Source: Pyropia yezoensis
Taxonomy: Eukaryota; Rhodophyta; Bangiophyceae; Bangiales; Bangiaceae
Direction: 5' to 3'
Assembly (NCBI GenBank): GCA_009829735.1
Contig: CM020618.1
Span: 11,127,119-11,191,118, forward strand
Length of the DNA stretch: 64,000 nucleotides
In this document: one piece after another, positions 25,052 to 36,200 of the stretch
How the letters are laid out: every line of letters starts with the position of its first letter
How positions within the stretch are numbered: the first letter of the stretch is position 1
Translations under genes and position numbers: made by a program
The notes under the pieces: generated by a model
Database searches by the model: none
What the model was told of the DNA's origin: nothing
Seen by the model: only the letters and a program-made list of their open reading frames with translations

Positions 25052-27928
25052 TTAGTCGCCCTTGTCGCTCAGTAGCGGCAGCCCAATGATCTTCGAAAGG
25101 CAGCAGACAAGGTTACCGAAGAGCCTGGCAATGTCGTCACGCCCGAGGATGACCGTTCGCGGCGCCCAAGGACCAGTAAGGGGAGCCTTGGTGGATGAGA
25201 ACTCTTGGTTGGAGAAATAGACGTAGACCAACCGTTGATGCCACGCTGCGCAGAAGTCCTTGTCGCCCAAGACCTTGTCGGCCTTTTCCAACCCGGTAAC
25301 GCATTTCTGGACTGCAGACCAGCCCGTCTTGTCAACCCGGTCCAGACCAATGTGCTTAGCTTGCCCAAGAAGAACTACTAAGTCACCGGCCGCCAGAGTC
25401 CCGACGATGCTGCTCTCCGCCTCATAGAAGCATACAGCGTCATAAGCTTGGAAGTTCGCAGGAAAGAGAAACACATATTGAAGAAGCTCGTCCTTGGAGT
25501 ACATCGCGATGAGGCTCTGCAGCGAGACAGGGCAATCAACGAATTGCGATCGTTCGAGCTGGACCACTCTGGTGCGCGCAACAGTCACCTTGACCTGGAC
25601 GCTGCGAAGCACAGGAGCCTCACCAGAATGCGTCACGCAACTGCCGTAAAGCTCGTGCAACGTTGCAGCTTGCTTGCGCGACCGGACAGACCTCGCGACG
25701 GACACAACACGCAGCCAGTGCGCCACGAAACGCTCCCAAACACGCCAGGCACTTGTCTCAATGGCATGAGAACGGACCTTGTCAGCTGTTGCTTCATTCC
25801 TCTTCCTCAAATCATCGGCACAGTCGTCCAACAAGGCGCCCTCCGACGTGATGGGCTCGTCGCTCGAAGTGAAACCAGTCTCCAAAGTCGACAACTCCCC
25901 AGTCCTGCAACGTGAGGGTAGTGCATCCTTCACCTTGGCCTTCCCGACGTCGACGACATCGGCACGGCTTCCCAGAGCAGAGCCATCAGACGGGATGGCC
26001 TCATCGATCGCAGCGCGAACAGCCTCGATTTCTGACAGCTTCCCAGTGCTGCAACTCAAAGACACGTCAACGAGCTCGCCAAGAGCCACCTGCATCAGCG
26101 TCTGCCGCATGTTCGAGCGACGTAGCAAGGTAACTACTGTCGCGGGGACGACGTTGGGAACGAAGGACTCGAAGCCGGTCGCGGAGACAATTCCCAAACG
26201 TGCAAAGTCATCCCATAGAGCGGATACGATAGTCAAAGCACGTGCATGGAACAACCGCTCCGCCGGCGTGGTGGGCGTCTTGTTTCCAGGCGCGGGAGTT
26301 TCACTGGGTGGGGTGAAAGAAACATCGGTGAAGATGACTGGCTGGTCCCGCTGCACCTCCTCTTGAAGAATGACCGAAGCAAAAGCGTCGTCGACATATG
26401 GACGCATGGGTTCGGCCGACAGATCGACGACAGGTAGGCTCTTCCTCCCCGTAACCTGCTCAAAAGAGTCCAGAAGCACTAGCAGCGTAGATGGCAGGCC
26501 CAGGTGAACTTCTTTGCAGAGCGCATAGATGTCATTGACAGGGCCAAGGGCGAGCTCACCTGCCACGAGCTCAGCGGCTCGCCAGTGCCCCCCACCAAGT
26601 AGAGCAAAGAACTGACCTTGGCGGAAGATCTTCGTTACCGCTTGAGCCGATCCCCACAGGCCGCCATCAGTCTGCTGCGCGGTGAGACGTGCCACCATCA
26701 TGCCGACGTGATCCTCTGCGCGAGCGAGCTGCACCGTTCCGATAGGGTAGCCGGGACGCCCTGAGACAGACGTCTCTGCTTGCATGAGAGCGCGCTCGAG
26801 GGAAGTGTAACACGCAGATCCTTCGCCGATGGTTGACGCGAGGCGGCACCCTTCGGAGCGTAGGATCTCACGTGCGTCAGCACCCAGCTCCTCGGACACC
26901 CCACCACCACCACTGCCGGGTCCCACCTTATTGATTTCGTCCACCAACAGCAGCAGGGACCTGCCGCGGCATCTGTCCGTGATCATGCGTTCCACCTCAG
27001 CTTCCATGTGCGCATGATGAAAGCGACCAGCTTCCAGGTCTGCTGCCACCTCCGCCGCGAAGTCTCGGAAAAGAGAGTCGGGTCGATCGCCAAACTCGGC
27101 CAACTGGCAAAGCACCAGGCGGGTGTAGAGCATAACACGCGGGTCTTTTGTCTGCTGAACGGCCTTCAAGTCCGCAGGGGTGGGCTCAACATAGCCGTTA
27201 AAACTTACGCACATGACCACCAACTGGTCCAGCTCTGGTTGCGCCTTTCTCCAGCGGTTCGAGTAGTAGTACCTCATCGCCTCCCGCAGGTAGAGCGTTT
27301 TCCCGCGTCCGGGAGAGGCCAGGATGTACGAGATGCCGCGGCGGAGCTCCTTATCCTCCTGGGTGCTCTTAAAGCGATCCCAATTCACCACGTACCGCAC
27401 GACGCCCTCCCAGAGCTCAATGCACTCGTCGGCAAGAGCAACACGACCAAAAGTGTTTGTAGGATGCGGTTGATACAGCTGGTCGGACACACCAACAAGC
27501 GAGGCAGCAGCGGAGCGCATCAGGTTGAGACGCCGCAGCACAGAGACAAGCGGTGCTCCTCGAAGAACGACCACGTCCTCAATGTCGGCCGTCAGACGCG
27601 CCCGCTGCAGCTTCAGCTGTTCGACTTCAGCAGCCCAGCCTTCGTACATATCTCTCAAGCCTGGCATCAGCTCCACAAGCTCCTTCCGCTCCTCTTCGAT
27701 GCGATGACGAGAACCTCCAAGGAAGAACGAAAGGAGAAGACGCCAGGCCGACGGGTTGAGCCGGTCGTCAATACTGGTTAGTCTCATCGACAACTGCTCA
27801 ATGCGTCTAGAGACAGCCACTTGCGCCAATCGTGCCGCCGCAAGTTGCTCACTAGTCGACTTTAACTGCTCCTCTTCAACAGCAAGCGCGTCTTGAGTGA
27901 CGTCTGCTGTCGCCTTGCCTTTGGTCAT
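25052..27928 (-). CDS. RHS/Crinkler-type P-loop NTPase fused to PD-(D/E)XK nuclease domain
   Basis: 958 codons from the ATG at 27928; the frame is open to another ATG at 28150, but the extra 74 residues are basic and unstructured. Residues counted from 27928: coiled coil about 10-60; a two-residue-tight Leu/Phe patch near 65-72; coiled coil 80-120; Walker A ASPGRGKTLYL about 204-214; Walker B LLLLLVDE about 324-331, followed by a Gly-rich loop and LASTIGEGSACYTS; helical middle; C-terminal YDAV (D830), then LLGQAKH (Q856, K858), the D...QxK arrangement of the restriction-endonuclease fold. This NTPase plus nuclease layout is known from trypanosome retrotransposon hot spot proteins and Crinkler-like proteins. 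Role here unknown: nuclear, or conflict-related (inference). A single uninterrupted frame, so probably expressed or recent. Confidence 0.72.
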   Translation of the reverse strand: MTKGKATADVTQDALAVEEEQLKSTSEQLAAARLAQVAVSRRIEQLSMRLTSIDDRLNPSAWRLLLSFFLGGSRHRIEEERKELVELMPGLRDMYEGWAAEVEQLKLQRARLTADIEDVVVLRGAPLVSVLRRLNLMRSAAASLVGVSDQLYQPHPTNTFGRVALADECIELWEGVVRYVVNWDRFKSTQEDKELRRGISYILASPGRGKTLYLREAMRYYYSNRWRKAQPELDQLVVMCVSFNGYVEPTPADLKAVQQTKDPRVMLYTRLVLCQLAEFGDRPDSLFRDFAAEVAADLEAGRFHHAHMEAEVERMITDRCRGRSLLLLVDEINKVGPGSGGGGVSEELGADAREILRSEGCRLASTIGEGSACYTSLERALMQAETSVSGRPGYPIGTVQLARAEDHVGMMVARLTAQQTDGGLWGSAQAVTKIFRQGQFFALLGGGHWRAAELVAGELALGPVNDIYALCKEVHLGLPSTLLVLLDSFEQVTGRKSLPVVDLSAEPMRPYVDDAFASVILQEEVQRDQPVIFTDVSFTPPSETPAPGNKTPTTPAERLFHARALTIVSALWDDFARLGIVSATGFESFVPNVVPATVVTLLRRSNMRQTLMQVALGELVDVSLSCSTGKLSEIEAVRAAIDEAIPSDGSALGSRADVVDVGKAKVKDALPSRCRTGELSTLETGFTSSDEPITSEGALLDDCADDLRKRNEATADKVRSHAIETSAWRVWERFVAHWLRVVSVARSVRSRKQAATLHELYGSCVTHSGEAPVLRSVQVKVTVARTRVVQLERSQFVDCPVSLQSLIAMYSKDELLQYVFLFPANFQAYDAVCFYEAESSIVGTLAAGDLVVLLGQAKHIGLDRVDKTGWSAVQKCVTGLEKADKVLGDKDFCAAWHQRLVYVYFSNQEFSSTKAPLTGPWAPRTVILGRDDIARLFGNLVCCLSKIIGLPLLSDKGD

Positions 27929-29378
27929 CGAGGGAGGGTTCGAGCGGATGCGCAAAGATCGCGGCTGGTAGGTGCTACGCCATGAAGAGCCGTGAAGCCG
28001 TGCCCGACGCAGTCGCCTCGACGTAGAACCACTGCCTTCCTTCTGGCAAGCGCCACCAATTCGCACGGCCGGTGGATGACAACAAGCCCAGGAGTCCCTC
28101 GAGACGAATGCGCCTGACGTAGGCACGCTCGAAGCCGCAAGCAAAACCATCTGGAGACGGGCTCCAGGTGACAGGATAACGTCGACAACTCACAGCCAGT
28201 GTCCAAGATGGGGAGAAGGGGATTGCCGTGCAAAGGAGAACGTGGTAGCGATGGCAGAAAGGCAGCACGAGAGAAGTTTCTTCCGGGACGTGTGAGACAA
28301 GGCACGGCCACCATTGTCTTGCCAGGTGCCAGAGGCGAGGTAACGACAGCGACAACGGTCCAAGAAGGGGGGAGGGGAGGGCCACCCTCCCGCCGTCACC
28401 CGTCCGCGTCCCGCGAGTGCCGCACCAGAAGACCACGGGGGCGCAAGCGCGGTACAACAAGCGCCCACTCCCCAACGACACTGACCGCAGCCACCGAATC
28501 CCCGAGACGCGTCAGCAGCGCGGGCGGGGTCGGTGGCGACGGCGGCGGCACTCGACAGCAGAAGCCGGCGCAATGCGGAGTAGATGTTGTTTCGGGACAG
28601 ACGTGAACACGACGCCCGACTGCTACACATGCGGGCGGGAGCCGTAGCGATCCAGATGTGGCGGGGGGCAAGTCCAACGCTGCGAGGCACCCGCGCCTCA
28701 AAGTGCAGCAGAGCATTGCAAAATGATGTGCTAGGGCGATTTCGCTAACGCGGTTTCAGTGGTTGATTTTGAAATAAACAACTCGTGTGTGCATTGTTGA
28801 TCAGCCTCTCAAAGCCGCTTTCAGTTGGAAAGTCCGCCGTTCTGCCCGATTACCCTACTTTCGTTTTTAGTTGCCGTACCAGATACCCATCTATATTCAT
28901 TCGCTCCCGCGAAGATTTTAAATCGAACGTGTGAGGCTTTTCCCAAAAATGGCCACCTCGGTGTGGGAACGTAACCTTCGATGTAAAAAGCTACAGTATC
29001 TGGCCCACTTGATCGCGGGACTGGTCCACTCTTCGTGCAGCCAATAGTAGGGCACGGAGCGCGCAGATCGCACCGGTCACTGGCTGAGATGCATGTACCT
29101 CCAGAGAACGTGACGGTTGGGCACGTCATTTGGGCCATCTGCCCACGCATGCTGAGCAATCAAATCAGCACACGTTGCAAGACAGGACTCGTGATTACGT
29201 TGACCAATCGCATGCTCGACACGTTTTTGCAGGTTGCCGGAAGCGCCCGCAACCAGCACTCGCACGCCGCAACCCGCACTGGAAGACCCCGCTTGGTTTC
29301 ACGGAACGACCTCGGTCCGCCTCTGAGATTCAAACGGCCAATAACCATGAAGGCCTGGGGGGGTCGTGAGGCCACATA
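27929..29378. other. Upstream flank of the NTPase gene and intergenic DNA
   Basis: Holds the promoter side of the minus-strand NTPase gene (about 27929-28720, no TATA box recognised) and a more AT-balanced stretch. The 42-nt segment 28937-28978 is the inverted partner of 29865-29905. No gene supported. Confidence 0.4.
28937..28978. repeat. Inverted repeat arm, about 42 nt (partner 29865-29905)
   Basis: CTTTTCCCAAAAATGGCCAC and the bases after it match the reverse complement of 29865-29905 with few mismatches. The arms are about 0.9 kb apart and the right one lies between the two MITEs. Confidence 0.7.
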
Positions 29379-29607
29379 CAGTGCGACCCCTCACTTGGCC
29401 GCCCCGCAGTTGTGCCGATCGGCACAACTGAGGGGGGGGTACGCGTGAAGTGGCCCGGCCGGCCGGCTCATATTCGGGCGATTGACGGGCGCTGATTGGC
29501 TCATACCGTCCAGATCGCTGAAGTCCGAACATCCCAGGACAAGTCTCGGACACTGGAAGGGGGGCCACCTCCTTGGTCTACCCCAGGGCAAGTGAGGGGT
29601 CGCACTT
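29379..29607 (+). mobile_element. MITE copy 1, 229 bp, TA-flanked
   Basis: Begins CAGTGCGACCCCTCACTTG and ends with its inverse (CAAGTGAGGGGTCGCACTT), flanked by TA on both sides. It contains an internal palindrome around GTTGTGCCGATCGGCACAAC. TA flanks and CAGT ends fit a Tc1/mariner-pogo type non-autonomous element. Confidence 0.8.
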
Positions 29608-29864
29608 TAGTTGACAACCCGAGGCCCGCATTAAATAGCGCACCAGACTGGAACCACCTCGCCCATTTCACCGGTCCACACCAACCCACGGCAACCTGTG
29701 ACACGGTTTGCGCAGTGGTCCCCGAAAGCCCGCAAACTGGCCATCGCCGAGCACGTGACCCCCACAACCAGCACTACTTACCAACACAGTCGAGCTCCCC
29801 GAAAGTCTGGCGGACGTGTGACACGCCTGGAAGACCATCCAGGGGCGGTGTCGAGGTCCCGTCA

Positions 29865-29905
29865 AAGGTTGCGTTCCACACCGATGTGGCCATTTTTGGG
29901 AAAAG
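29865..29905. repeat. Inverted repeat arm (partner 28937-28978)
   Basis: See the partner arm. Lies in the 357-bp spacer between the two MITEs. Confidence 0.7.
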
Positions 29906-29964
29906 CACCATATCTGAGAGGAGACCAACATACAGTCTGTGTCCGGTTTTATGCGCCCCAGTTA

Positions 29965-30193
29965 CAGTGCGACCCCTCACTTGCCCTGGGGTAGACCAAG
30001 GAAGTGGCCCCCCTTCCAGTGTCCGACAGTTGTCCTGGGATGTTCGGCTTTCAGCGATCTGGACGGTATGAGCCAATCAGCGCCCGTCAATCGCCCGAAT
30101 ATGAGCCGCCCGGCCGGGCCACTTCACGCGTACCCCCCCCTCAGTTGTGCCGATCGGCACAACTGCGGGGCGGCCAAGTGAGGGGTCGCATTG
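29965..30193 (-). mobile_element. MITE copy 2, 229 bp, inverted, TA-flanked
   Basis: Same length and sequence as copy 1 but in opposite orientation, flanked by TA. The two together form a large inverted repeat of about 815 bp overall that could fold back on itself. Confidence 0.8.
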
Positions 30194-30426
30194 TATAAGA
30201 CTGGGGGTCTGATAACTGGGAGATTTCCCTCGCACGAGGGAGCAGGACGGTCACTGAGAGCCCGTCTCTTCCCAAGAGGGCACCTCATTGGTGGAAGTCT
30301 TCAAAGGCACGAAAAGTGGGGGTGGGCTACAATGTCCGCAAGGGGGACTTACCACTGGATACAGACTGTATCGGCCGGGCGTGCAGTACGCTACCTGGTC
30401 GGCGTGTCCATGCCCTTCATTTGCAT

Positions 30427-30431
30427 GCACC
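30427..30431. repeat. Target site duplication GCACC (left)
   Basis: GCACC before the left LTR of E2, repeated at 39834-39838. Confidence 0.95.
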
Positions 30432-31003
30432 TGTGGTATAAAACTCGATCCTCTCAGACACGTGTCAATATCCCTCGGAGGAAAGGGACAGGTAACACAG
30501 ACAGGGGAACTACGAGAGTGGAATGCCTGTTGCCTCCCGTGCCTGCTCGCAGAGCAAACACATACGCACGGTAGTGCACACGGGGAAGAGGGAAGCAAAC
30601 GCGCAGTTGTCTTTTTCCTGAGGGCGCGGGCCAAGGGCGCCTCGCTGTCCCTCTTAACGTGCATCTGGGGGAGCCTCGGCACGTTGGCCAGGTAGCCCCC
30701 CCCATACCCCCGAGTGGCCCCGACCCGAGTCTAACCTCGTCCGGTCGGGGGCCACTATCACTACTAATTCTATTCCCACTCACTAATCTCACACTCAAGT
30801 TCTCTGAAATCAATCCCCTCACAAGTATGCTAAAACCCATCAGAAATCCCTCTCTCACGTGTGGATAGCGTAGTCCACCGCATCCCTGTGCCGGGCACGG
30901 GCCACGGCCGCCAACCATCACCACACGGCGGGCGTGTTCTGGCTCCTGGTGCCCTCTGGTTGCAGTCCCGGGTCGGCGCCAAGTCGGGGCCAGGGATGCT
31001 ACA
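30432..31003 (-). repeat. 3' LTR of E2, 572 bp
   Basis: TGTGG start and CTACA end on the plus strand. Same length as 39262-39833 and as the E3 LTR at 49994-50565. Confidence 0.95.
30437..30443 (+). promoter_or_regulatory. Candidate antisense TATA box in E2 3' LTR
   Basis: TATAAAA reading along the plus strand, six bases inside the LTR and about 750 bp upstream of the antisense ORF A ATG at 31190. It points toward the antisense genes, not toward gag. The R3 LTR has TATAAA in the same antisense sense (54125-54130). Confidence 0.35.
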
Positions 31004-31189
31004 TAGCTCCCTTACTAGTCCGGCACGTCCTCGGGTCGAACCAGGTGCCACCGTGCACAGCCTCGAGCACGTCCACACCGGTGCCGAGGTCGAGCGTCTT
31101 CACCCCGGGTACGATCACGTGCTCCAATCCTGCCCTCCCCCCTCTCCTCCTTCACCTTGACCCTCCCGTTCCCCCGGATTTTGGACGCC

Positions 31190-32421
31190 ATGTCCAGTTC
31201 CGAGATCCAGGCTGGGCCCTTGGTTCCGGCGGCGAGTGTCGCAGAGGAGAGCTCGGGCGGCCGTGCCCCTCTTCTACCTCCGGTTCCTCGGGTGTCGGTG
31301 TCGGCGCCGGTCGCCACGGCGTGGACGGATCGAGTTCCCCCGGCTTCTGCGTCACACCCGGTCGAGACCCCCCCGGTGGGTCTCCCGGAGATGCTTCTGG
31401 GAGAGGATCCTCTGGCGGGCCGGCGCTACTCCACTGTGGTCGGCAACGCCAGCGCGGCCCAGTGCCAGCAGGATTGCCTGGCCATCTGGCGCAAGGAACT
31501 CCAGCGCGGAGTCTTGACGGAGATGGACAAGACTCGTCTCCATGCGGCGGACCAGATGCGCCTGGCACAAGACCGCTCCCAGAGCTTCTCGGGTTCCTCT
31601 TGGGTTGCTCGCCTGGAAGATCTACCCTTCGTGCTGGTGCTGGATCTACCCTTGACCGAGCGTCGCGTGTCTGCGTCCGTTCTCCGGTAGCCAGAGGAGG
31701 AAGGGAACATCTGTCGGGCGCTCAAGGTCTGGGGGTCGGGTTTGCTCCATCCAGCATCCCCTTCACCTGGTACTTCCTGGAAGCCTTGACTCAGGCGGCG
31801 ATCAAGGGCTTCTTCCACTCCATCCCGTACATGATGTACACTTCCGAGATGACGGTTTTGGCGGCCAACCATTGGCTCCACGAGGTCCTGGTGTCCAACC
31901 GGCTCTGGTTTTTCCCCGACCTCCTGATGGTTTGGATCGTCGACAAGTTGACCGTCGACTTCCTGTGCAGCCAGGACGAGGAGTACACGGAGCTCTTCCA
32001 GGCGATGATTGACTTCCGGCGTCGGCTGCCGGTGCATGACCGGAGCTTCTTGAACGCGATCGCCGAGCAGAACAGCCCGCGTCGGGATGGCTCAGGTTGG
32101 GTGCAGGTGGTCTACCAGTCTTCTCCGGCCAAGGTGCAACTGACGATGCCGCTGCCGGTGTGGCCGCAGCTAGGCAGCTTTCCTGCTCCGGTCGCCCTCG
32201 ATCTTCTGCCAACTGGGCTGCCGGTGCAAGAGTCGGGATGGGCCGCGGCGGTTAGTCGGGCGTCTGCGGCGGCTCCGCTTCCTCCTGTTGCACCTGTCGC
32301 CCCGGTGGCCTCGCCTGAACCGTCGCCGGCGCGTTTGCGCCCCGCACCGGCGGTGCCAGTACTTCAGGCTCCTCCGGCACCGCGCTTGTCCGCAGCGAGT
32401 CTTGGCGTGGCCGTCTGGTAG
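31190..32421 (+). pseudogene. Antisense accessory ORF A of E2, frameshifted
   Basis: From the ATG at 31190 (MSSSEIQAGPL) the frame is open to a TAG at 31688-31690. Just before that point the protein-like sequence moves to another frame, which continues to a TAG at 32419-32421. The second half holds SSIPFTWYFLEALTQAA, AANHWLHEVL and SGWVQVVYQSS, which match in order the VPYGF, TQWLLEV and DGRVVLRE blocks of the R1 ORF A. The first half is Pro/Ser-rich, then helical. It is a distant relative of the R1 gene at the same place in the element. The shift near 31690 is probably a mutation in this copy. Confidence 0.6.
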
Positions 32422-33060
32422 CCGACCACTCCGGCCGTTCTTCCTCGGGCACCTTCTTCAACTGTCGGCGGCCCTGTACCTCTTCTTGAGTTGGGGACTC
32501 CGGTTTCTGGGGCTGTTGTGGACCGTCCGGTAGTGGCAACCTCGGGGCGGCTCGAGATCCCGGCACCAACTCTGCGCCTTACCCGCTTCCAGGTGCCTGA
32601 CTGGTACCTGAACATAGGTGGCCCAACGTGCGACCAGTATGACGTTTGCATGATTGAAGACCAGCTGGGTCGTCTTCCGGTGCAGGTCGAAGGCGTCGGG
32701 TCTTCCTTGGTGTTGGGCACATATGCCAGCGTCTTGAGCGATGTGGTCGACCGGGTGTTTGCTTGCGCGGACAGCGGCCAGATGTCGGACAACCCGGTGG
32801 TTGGTGAACTTCTGGCGACTTTGACGCGGCATGGCTTGGCCCAGCAGCGGTCAGAGACCTTCACTGGCTTCCAGGGGCGCCGACAGGTATACCTGGATGG
32901 GCGGGAGCGCCAGGCAACTACCGGTACTGCTCCGGTGACGTCCCACCTGGAAGCGCCTCGTCCACCGCGCTACGTCATCCCGCTTTCCTCCGGGTCCCGT
33001 CGTGTCGCGGAGGCGGCGCTGGAGGACGCTTCTGCGGCGCAGCGTCCGCGCCGGGAGTAA
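32422..33060 (+). CDS. Antisense accessory ORF B of E2
   Basis: Directly follows the TAG at 32419-32421 in the same frame and ends at TAA 33058-33060. Its first ATG is not until 32650, inside a region (FQVPDWYLNIGGP upstream of it) that seems conserved with family R3 ORF B (PRLWYEG, LVGSARCFGGVLDRLQ). So translation may depend on reading through the UAG or on splicing. The C-terminus is Arg/Ala-rich. Convergent with pol, 144 nt apart. No known domain recognised. Confidence 0.5.
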   Translation, partial: PTTPAVLPRAPSSTVGGPVPLLELGTPVSGAVVDRPVVATSGRLEIPAPTLRLTRFQVPDWYLNIGGPTCDQYDVCMIEDQLGRLPVQVEGVGSSLVLGTYASVLSDVVDRVFACADSGQMSDNPVVGELLATLTRHGLAQQRSETFTGFQGRRQVYLDGRERQATTGTAPVTSHLEAPRPPRYVIPLSSGSRRVAEAALEDASAAQRPRRE

Positions 33061-33204
33061 TTCTTGGATGCAGGGAGGATGAGAGTCTTGGGAGAAGTGA
33101 GGAGGGAAGAGGCGGAGAGAAGGGTTGCTCGAGCGGGTGCTTGTTTTTCTTGAGAGTCCTTGCTTGCATTGCGTGCTTTCCTCGATGCACCCGTTCCCTT
33201 CTTC

Positions 33205-36200
33205 TCAATCTTCTTGTTCCGCGTCTGATGCGGGTGAGCTCGGCTCGTCCCGCGGGTCTTGATCAGCCCCTTCCTCCTGGTCATCCTCCGAGTCCGATTC
33301 CAGGATCTTGACGGCTTTGGCCACCGGAGTGCCCTCAATCCCGTTCCGTCGAGTGTAGGCGCAGACGTCCGCAATGGGTAACCGGTTTGAGGGTTCCCAG
33401 GTATCGTCCGCCGGATTTAAACCGAACCAGCGTACTCGCAGGTACAAGCGTCCGTCCCTCCAGGCGTGGTCGACAAACTTGACGTAGACATATTCCCGGC
33501 CTTCTTCTTGGGATAACCAGGGTACTGCGGCCCGCCTTCGCCGGGTTACGTCCCGTTTGCTTGGCGGTGGAGCTCGGGTGACATGCTTGCCGCTCACCCG
33601 GTACGGGGAGCCATCCACGTCTAGAAGGAAGGTCCAGCCATCAGTATTCAGGATCTCATAAGGTCCATCCGTCTTAGAGTCCAGCTTCCCCCGGGTCTTG
33701 CTATGGTTGTCCACAAAAACCCAGTCGCCACCACCCAGTTCCTTGTTCTTTTCCCGGACTCCCTTGTCGTTGTCACGCTTGTATCGCTCCTGGGTCTTCG
33801 AGATTGACTCCCTGACTGTGGGGAGCAGGAGCTTCAGTTGTTCCAGGAACTCATCCTTTGCCTTGGGACCTGACTTAAGTGCAGGCTGGAGACCTTCTGG
33901 TATTCTTTCCAGGGAGAAGTTGGTCAGCCGGCTTGGGGTGACAAAGTCGAGTGGAGCGACCCCCGTTGTCCGTTGAACTCGGGAGTTGTAGGCTAACGTG
34001 AGGACAGCCAGGAGCTCGTCCCAGTCTTCCTGGTGCTCCTCCACGTAGTGCCGAAGCATATCCACCAGGGTCCGGTTGAATCGTTCCACCTGGCCGTTCG
34101 TTTGCGGGTGGTACGTCGTGGTGAACAAGTTCTTGATACCCATCAGGTCACAGACTCCTTGGAAGAACAGGGAGGCAAACTGGGGACCATTCTCGGTTAA
34201 GACGGAGTCTGGAGGGCCGCAGGCAGCTATCCAGTACTCGCAGAAGGCTGACGTGACATCGAGGGCCGTAATGGTCCTCAGCGGGATCGCTCGAGTGAAC
34301 TTGGAGAACCGGTCACAAATGATGAGCAGGTATATGTTGCCACTGGATGTTTCAGGTAGGGGACCCAGGATGTCCATGCTTAAGCTTGCAAAGGGCTCCG
34401 CCGCCGGGAATAGGCGTAGCTTAGAAGTCTTCTTCCTCTGGGACAACCGGTTCCTTGCACACGAGACACAAGCCTCCAGGTGCTTATGGACGTCACTGGC
34501 CATGGTTTCCCAGTAGAAGTGTCGTCGCATCGAAGCATACATCCGGTTGATGCCAGGATGTTTGGCCTGGGGAGACGAGTGCTCCAGGCGGAGGATGCCA
34601 GCTCGTAGACTTTGGGGTACGTAGACTTAAGTTGCCCCATCGAAGGGTGACACCCGTACCAGGAGTCCATCTGTAGACTCGGAGTAGCGACTGTTCCGGT
34701 TCACGTCCATTTGGTGGCGAAGCTCCAAGCATTGAGGCTCCGTCAGTTGTGCTTCCAGCATCCGGTGTATGGTTACCGGATGATGGGCTTCAGGTGTCTC
34801 ATACAGGGGAGCATGCCAGCCACGTCCGACACTCGGGGGGATGAAACAGGGTATTTCCTCCGGGATAGGACCGGTGTCGGCTGCAGGAGTATCCAGCCGG
34901 GACATAGTGTCGGCGCAGTGGTGCTCCCTCCCTGCTGTGGTGCGCACCTTGTACTTGAATTCCGAAAGGCGTAGGCGCCACCGGGCAACTCTTCCTTGGC
35001 TGCTGTCCATGCATAGCAGCCACCTTAGGCTGGCGTGATCCGTCCGGATGAGGAACTCTTGTCCTTCAAGATATGGGCGTAACAGGAAGCAAGCCAAGAC
35101 GACCGCCAAGCACTCGCGCTCCGTTGCGGAATAACTCTTCTCGGCTGGAGTCAGGACGCGGCTGTAGTAGCCTATCGGGAGGAAGTGCCCATCAGGTAGC
35201 TGCTGGAGTAGAGAGCACCCCACCTGGACGCCACAGACATCAGTCTCCAGGACAGACTGGCCCTCCCGCTAGGGTAACGCCAGTATTGGAGTTGTGATCA
35301 GGCGCTTCTTCAGCTCCTCGAAGGCAGCGGTCTGCTTCTCGTCGAACACCGGAAGTTGTGCGGGGAGCTTCTTCCTGGTGAGCTTGGTCAATTGCCGGGC
35401 AATCAGGGCATAATCCCGTACGAGCCGGCGGTAGACGTTGCACACACCCAGAAAGCTGTTGAGTTCCGTCTGGGTTTCAGGTTGCCGTGCATGCCGGAGG
35501 GCCTTGATGCTCTTCTCATTGACTCGGAGCTTTCCCGGACTAAGCACGTGCCCCAGGTACTCCACCTCAGTCTCAAACAGGTGGCACTTCTCGGCCTTCA
35601 GGGTAACTTCAGCCTTGGACAGGAGAGCTAGGACCTCTCGAAGGTGCTCCAGGTGTTCCGCCGGGGTCTTGGAGAAAACGATAATATCGTCCAGGTAGAC
35701 CAAACATGTTCTCCACCTTAGCCCCGACAGGACGATGTCGATGGCTCTTTGGAAGGTGGCCGGAGCATTGGTGAGACCGAAAGGAAGACGCTTGCACCGG
35801 AATAGTCTCAGGTGGCACGTGGAGGTGGGCTTGTCCTTGTCCTCGTCAGCCAGAGGGATCTGCCAGTAACCGGCATTACAATCCAGCGTCGAGAAGAGAG
35901 TGGCATCACAAAGAAAGTGGATGCAATCATCCATCCGGGGTATCGGGTATACATCCTTGACTGTCATCTAGTTCAGGCGCCTGTAGTCAACGCAGAAGCG
36001 GAAGTGACCGCCAGGTTTCGGGACGACTACTACCGAATAGGCCCACTCGCCATCAGACGGCTCGATAACATCCATCTTGAGCATCTTGTTAACCTGCTTT
36101 TCAATCTCAACCCGGCGATGAGGTCCAGCCCGGTATGGTTGCAGGTGTACTGGCTTGGCATCTGGCTTGAGTTGAATCCGGTGTAGAGTGGCGTCCATCT

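Noticed and set aside
27929-28150. Upstream ATG at 28150 as the start of the NTPase-nuclease
   Set aside because: The added 74 residues are basic and Cys/Trp-rich without structure; the coiled coil begins just after the ATG at 27928. It remains possible.
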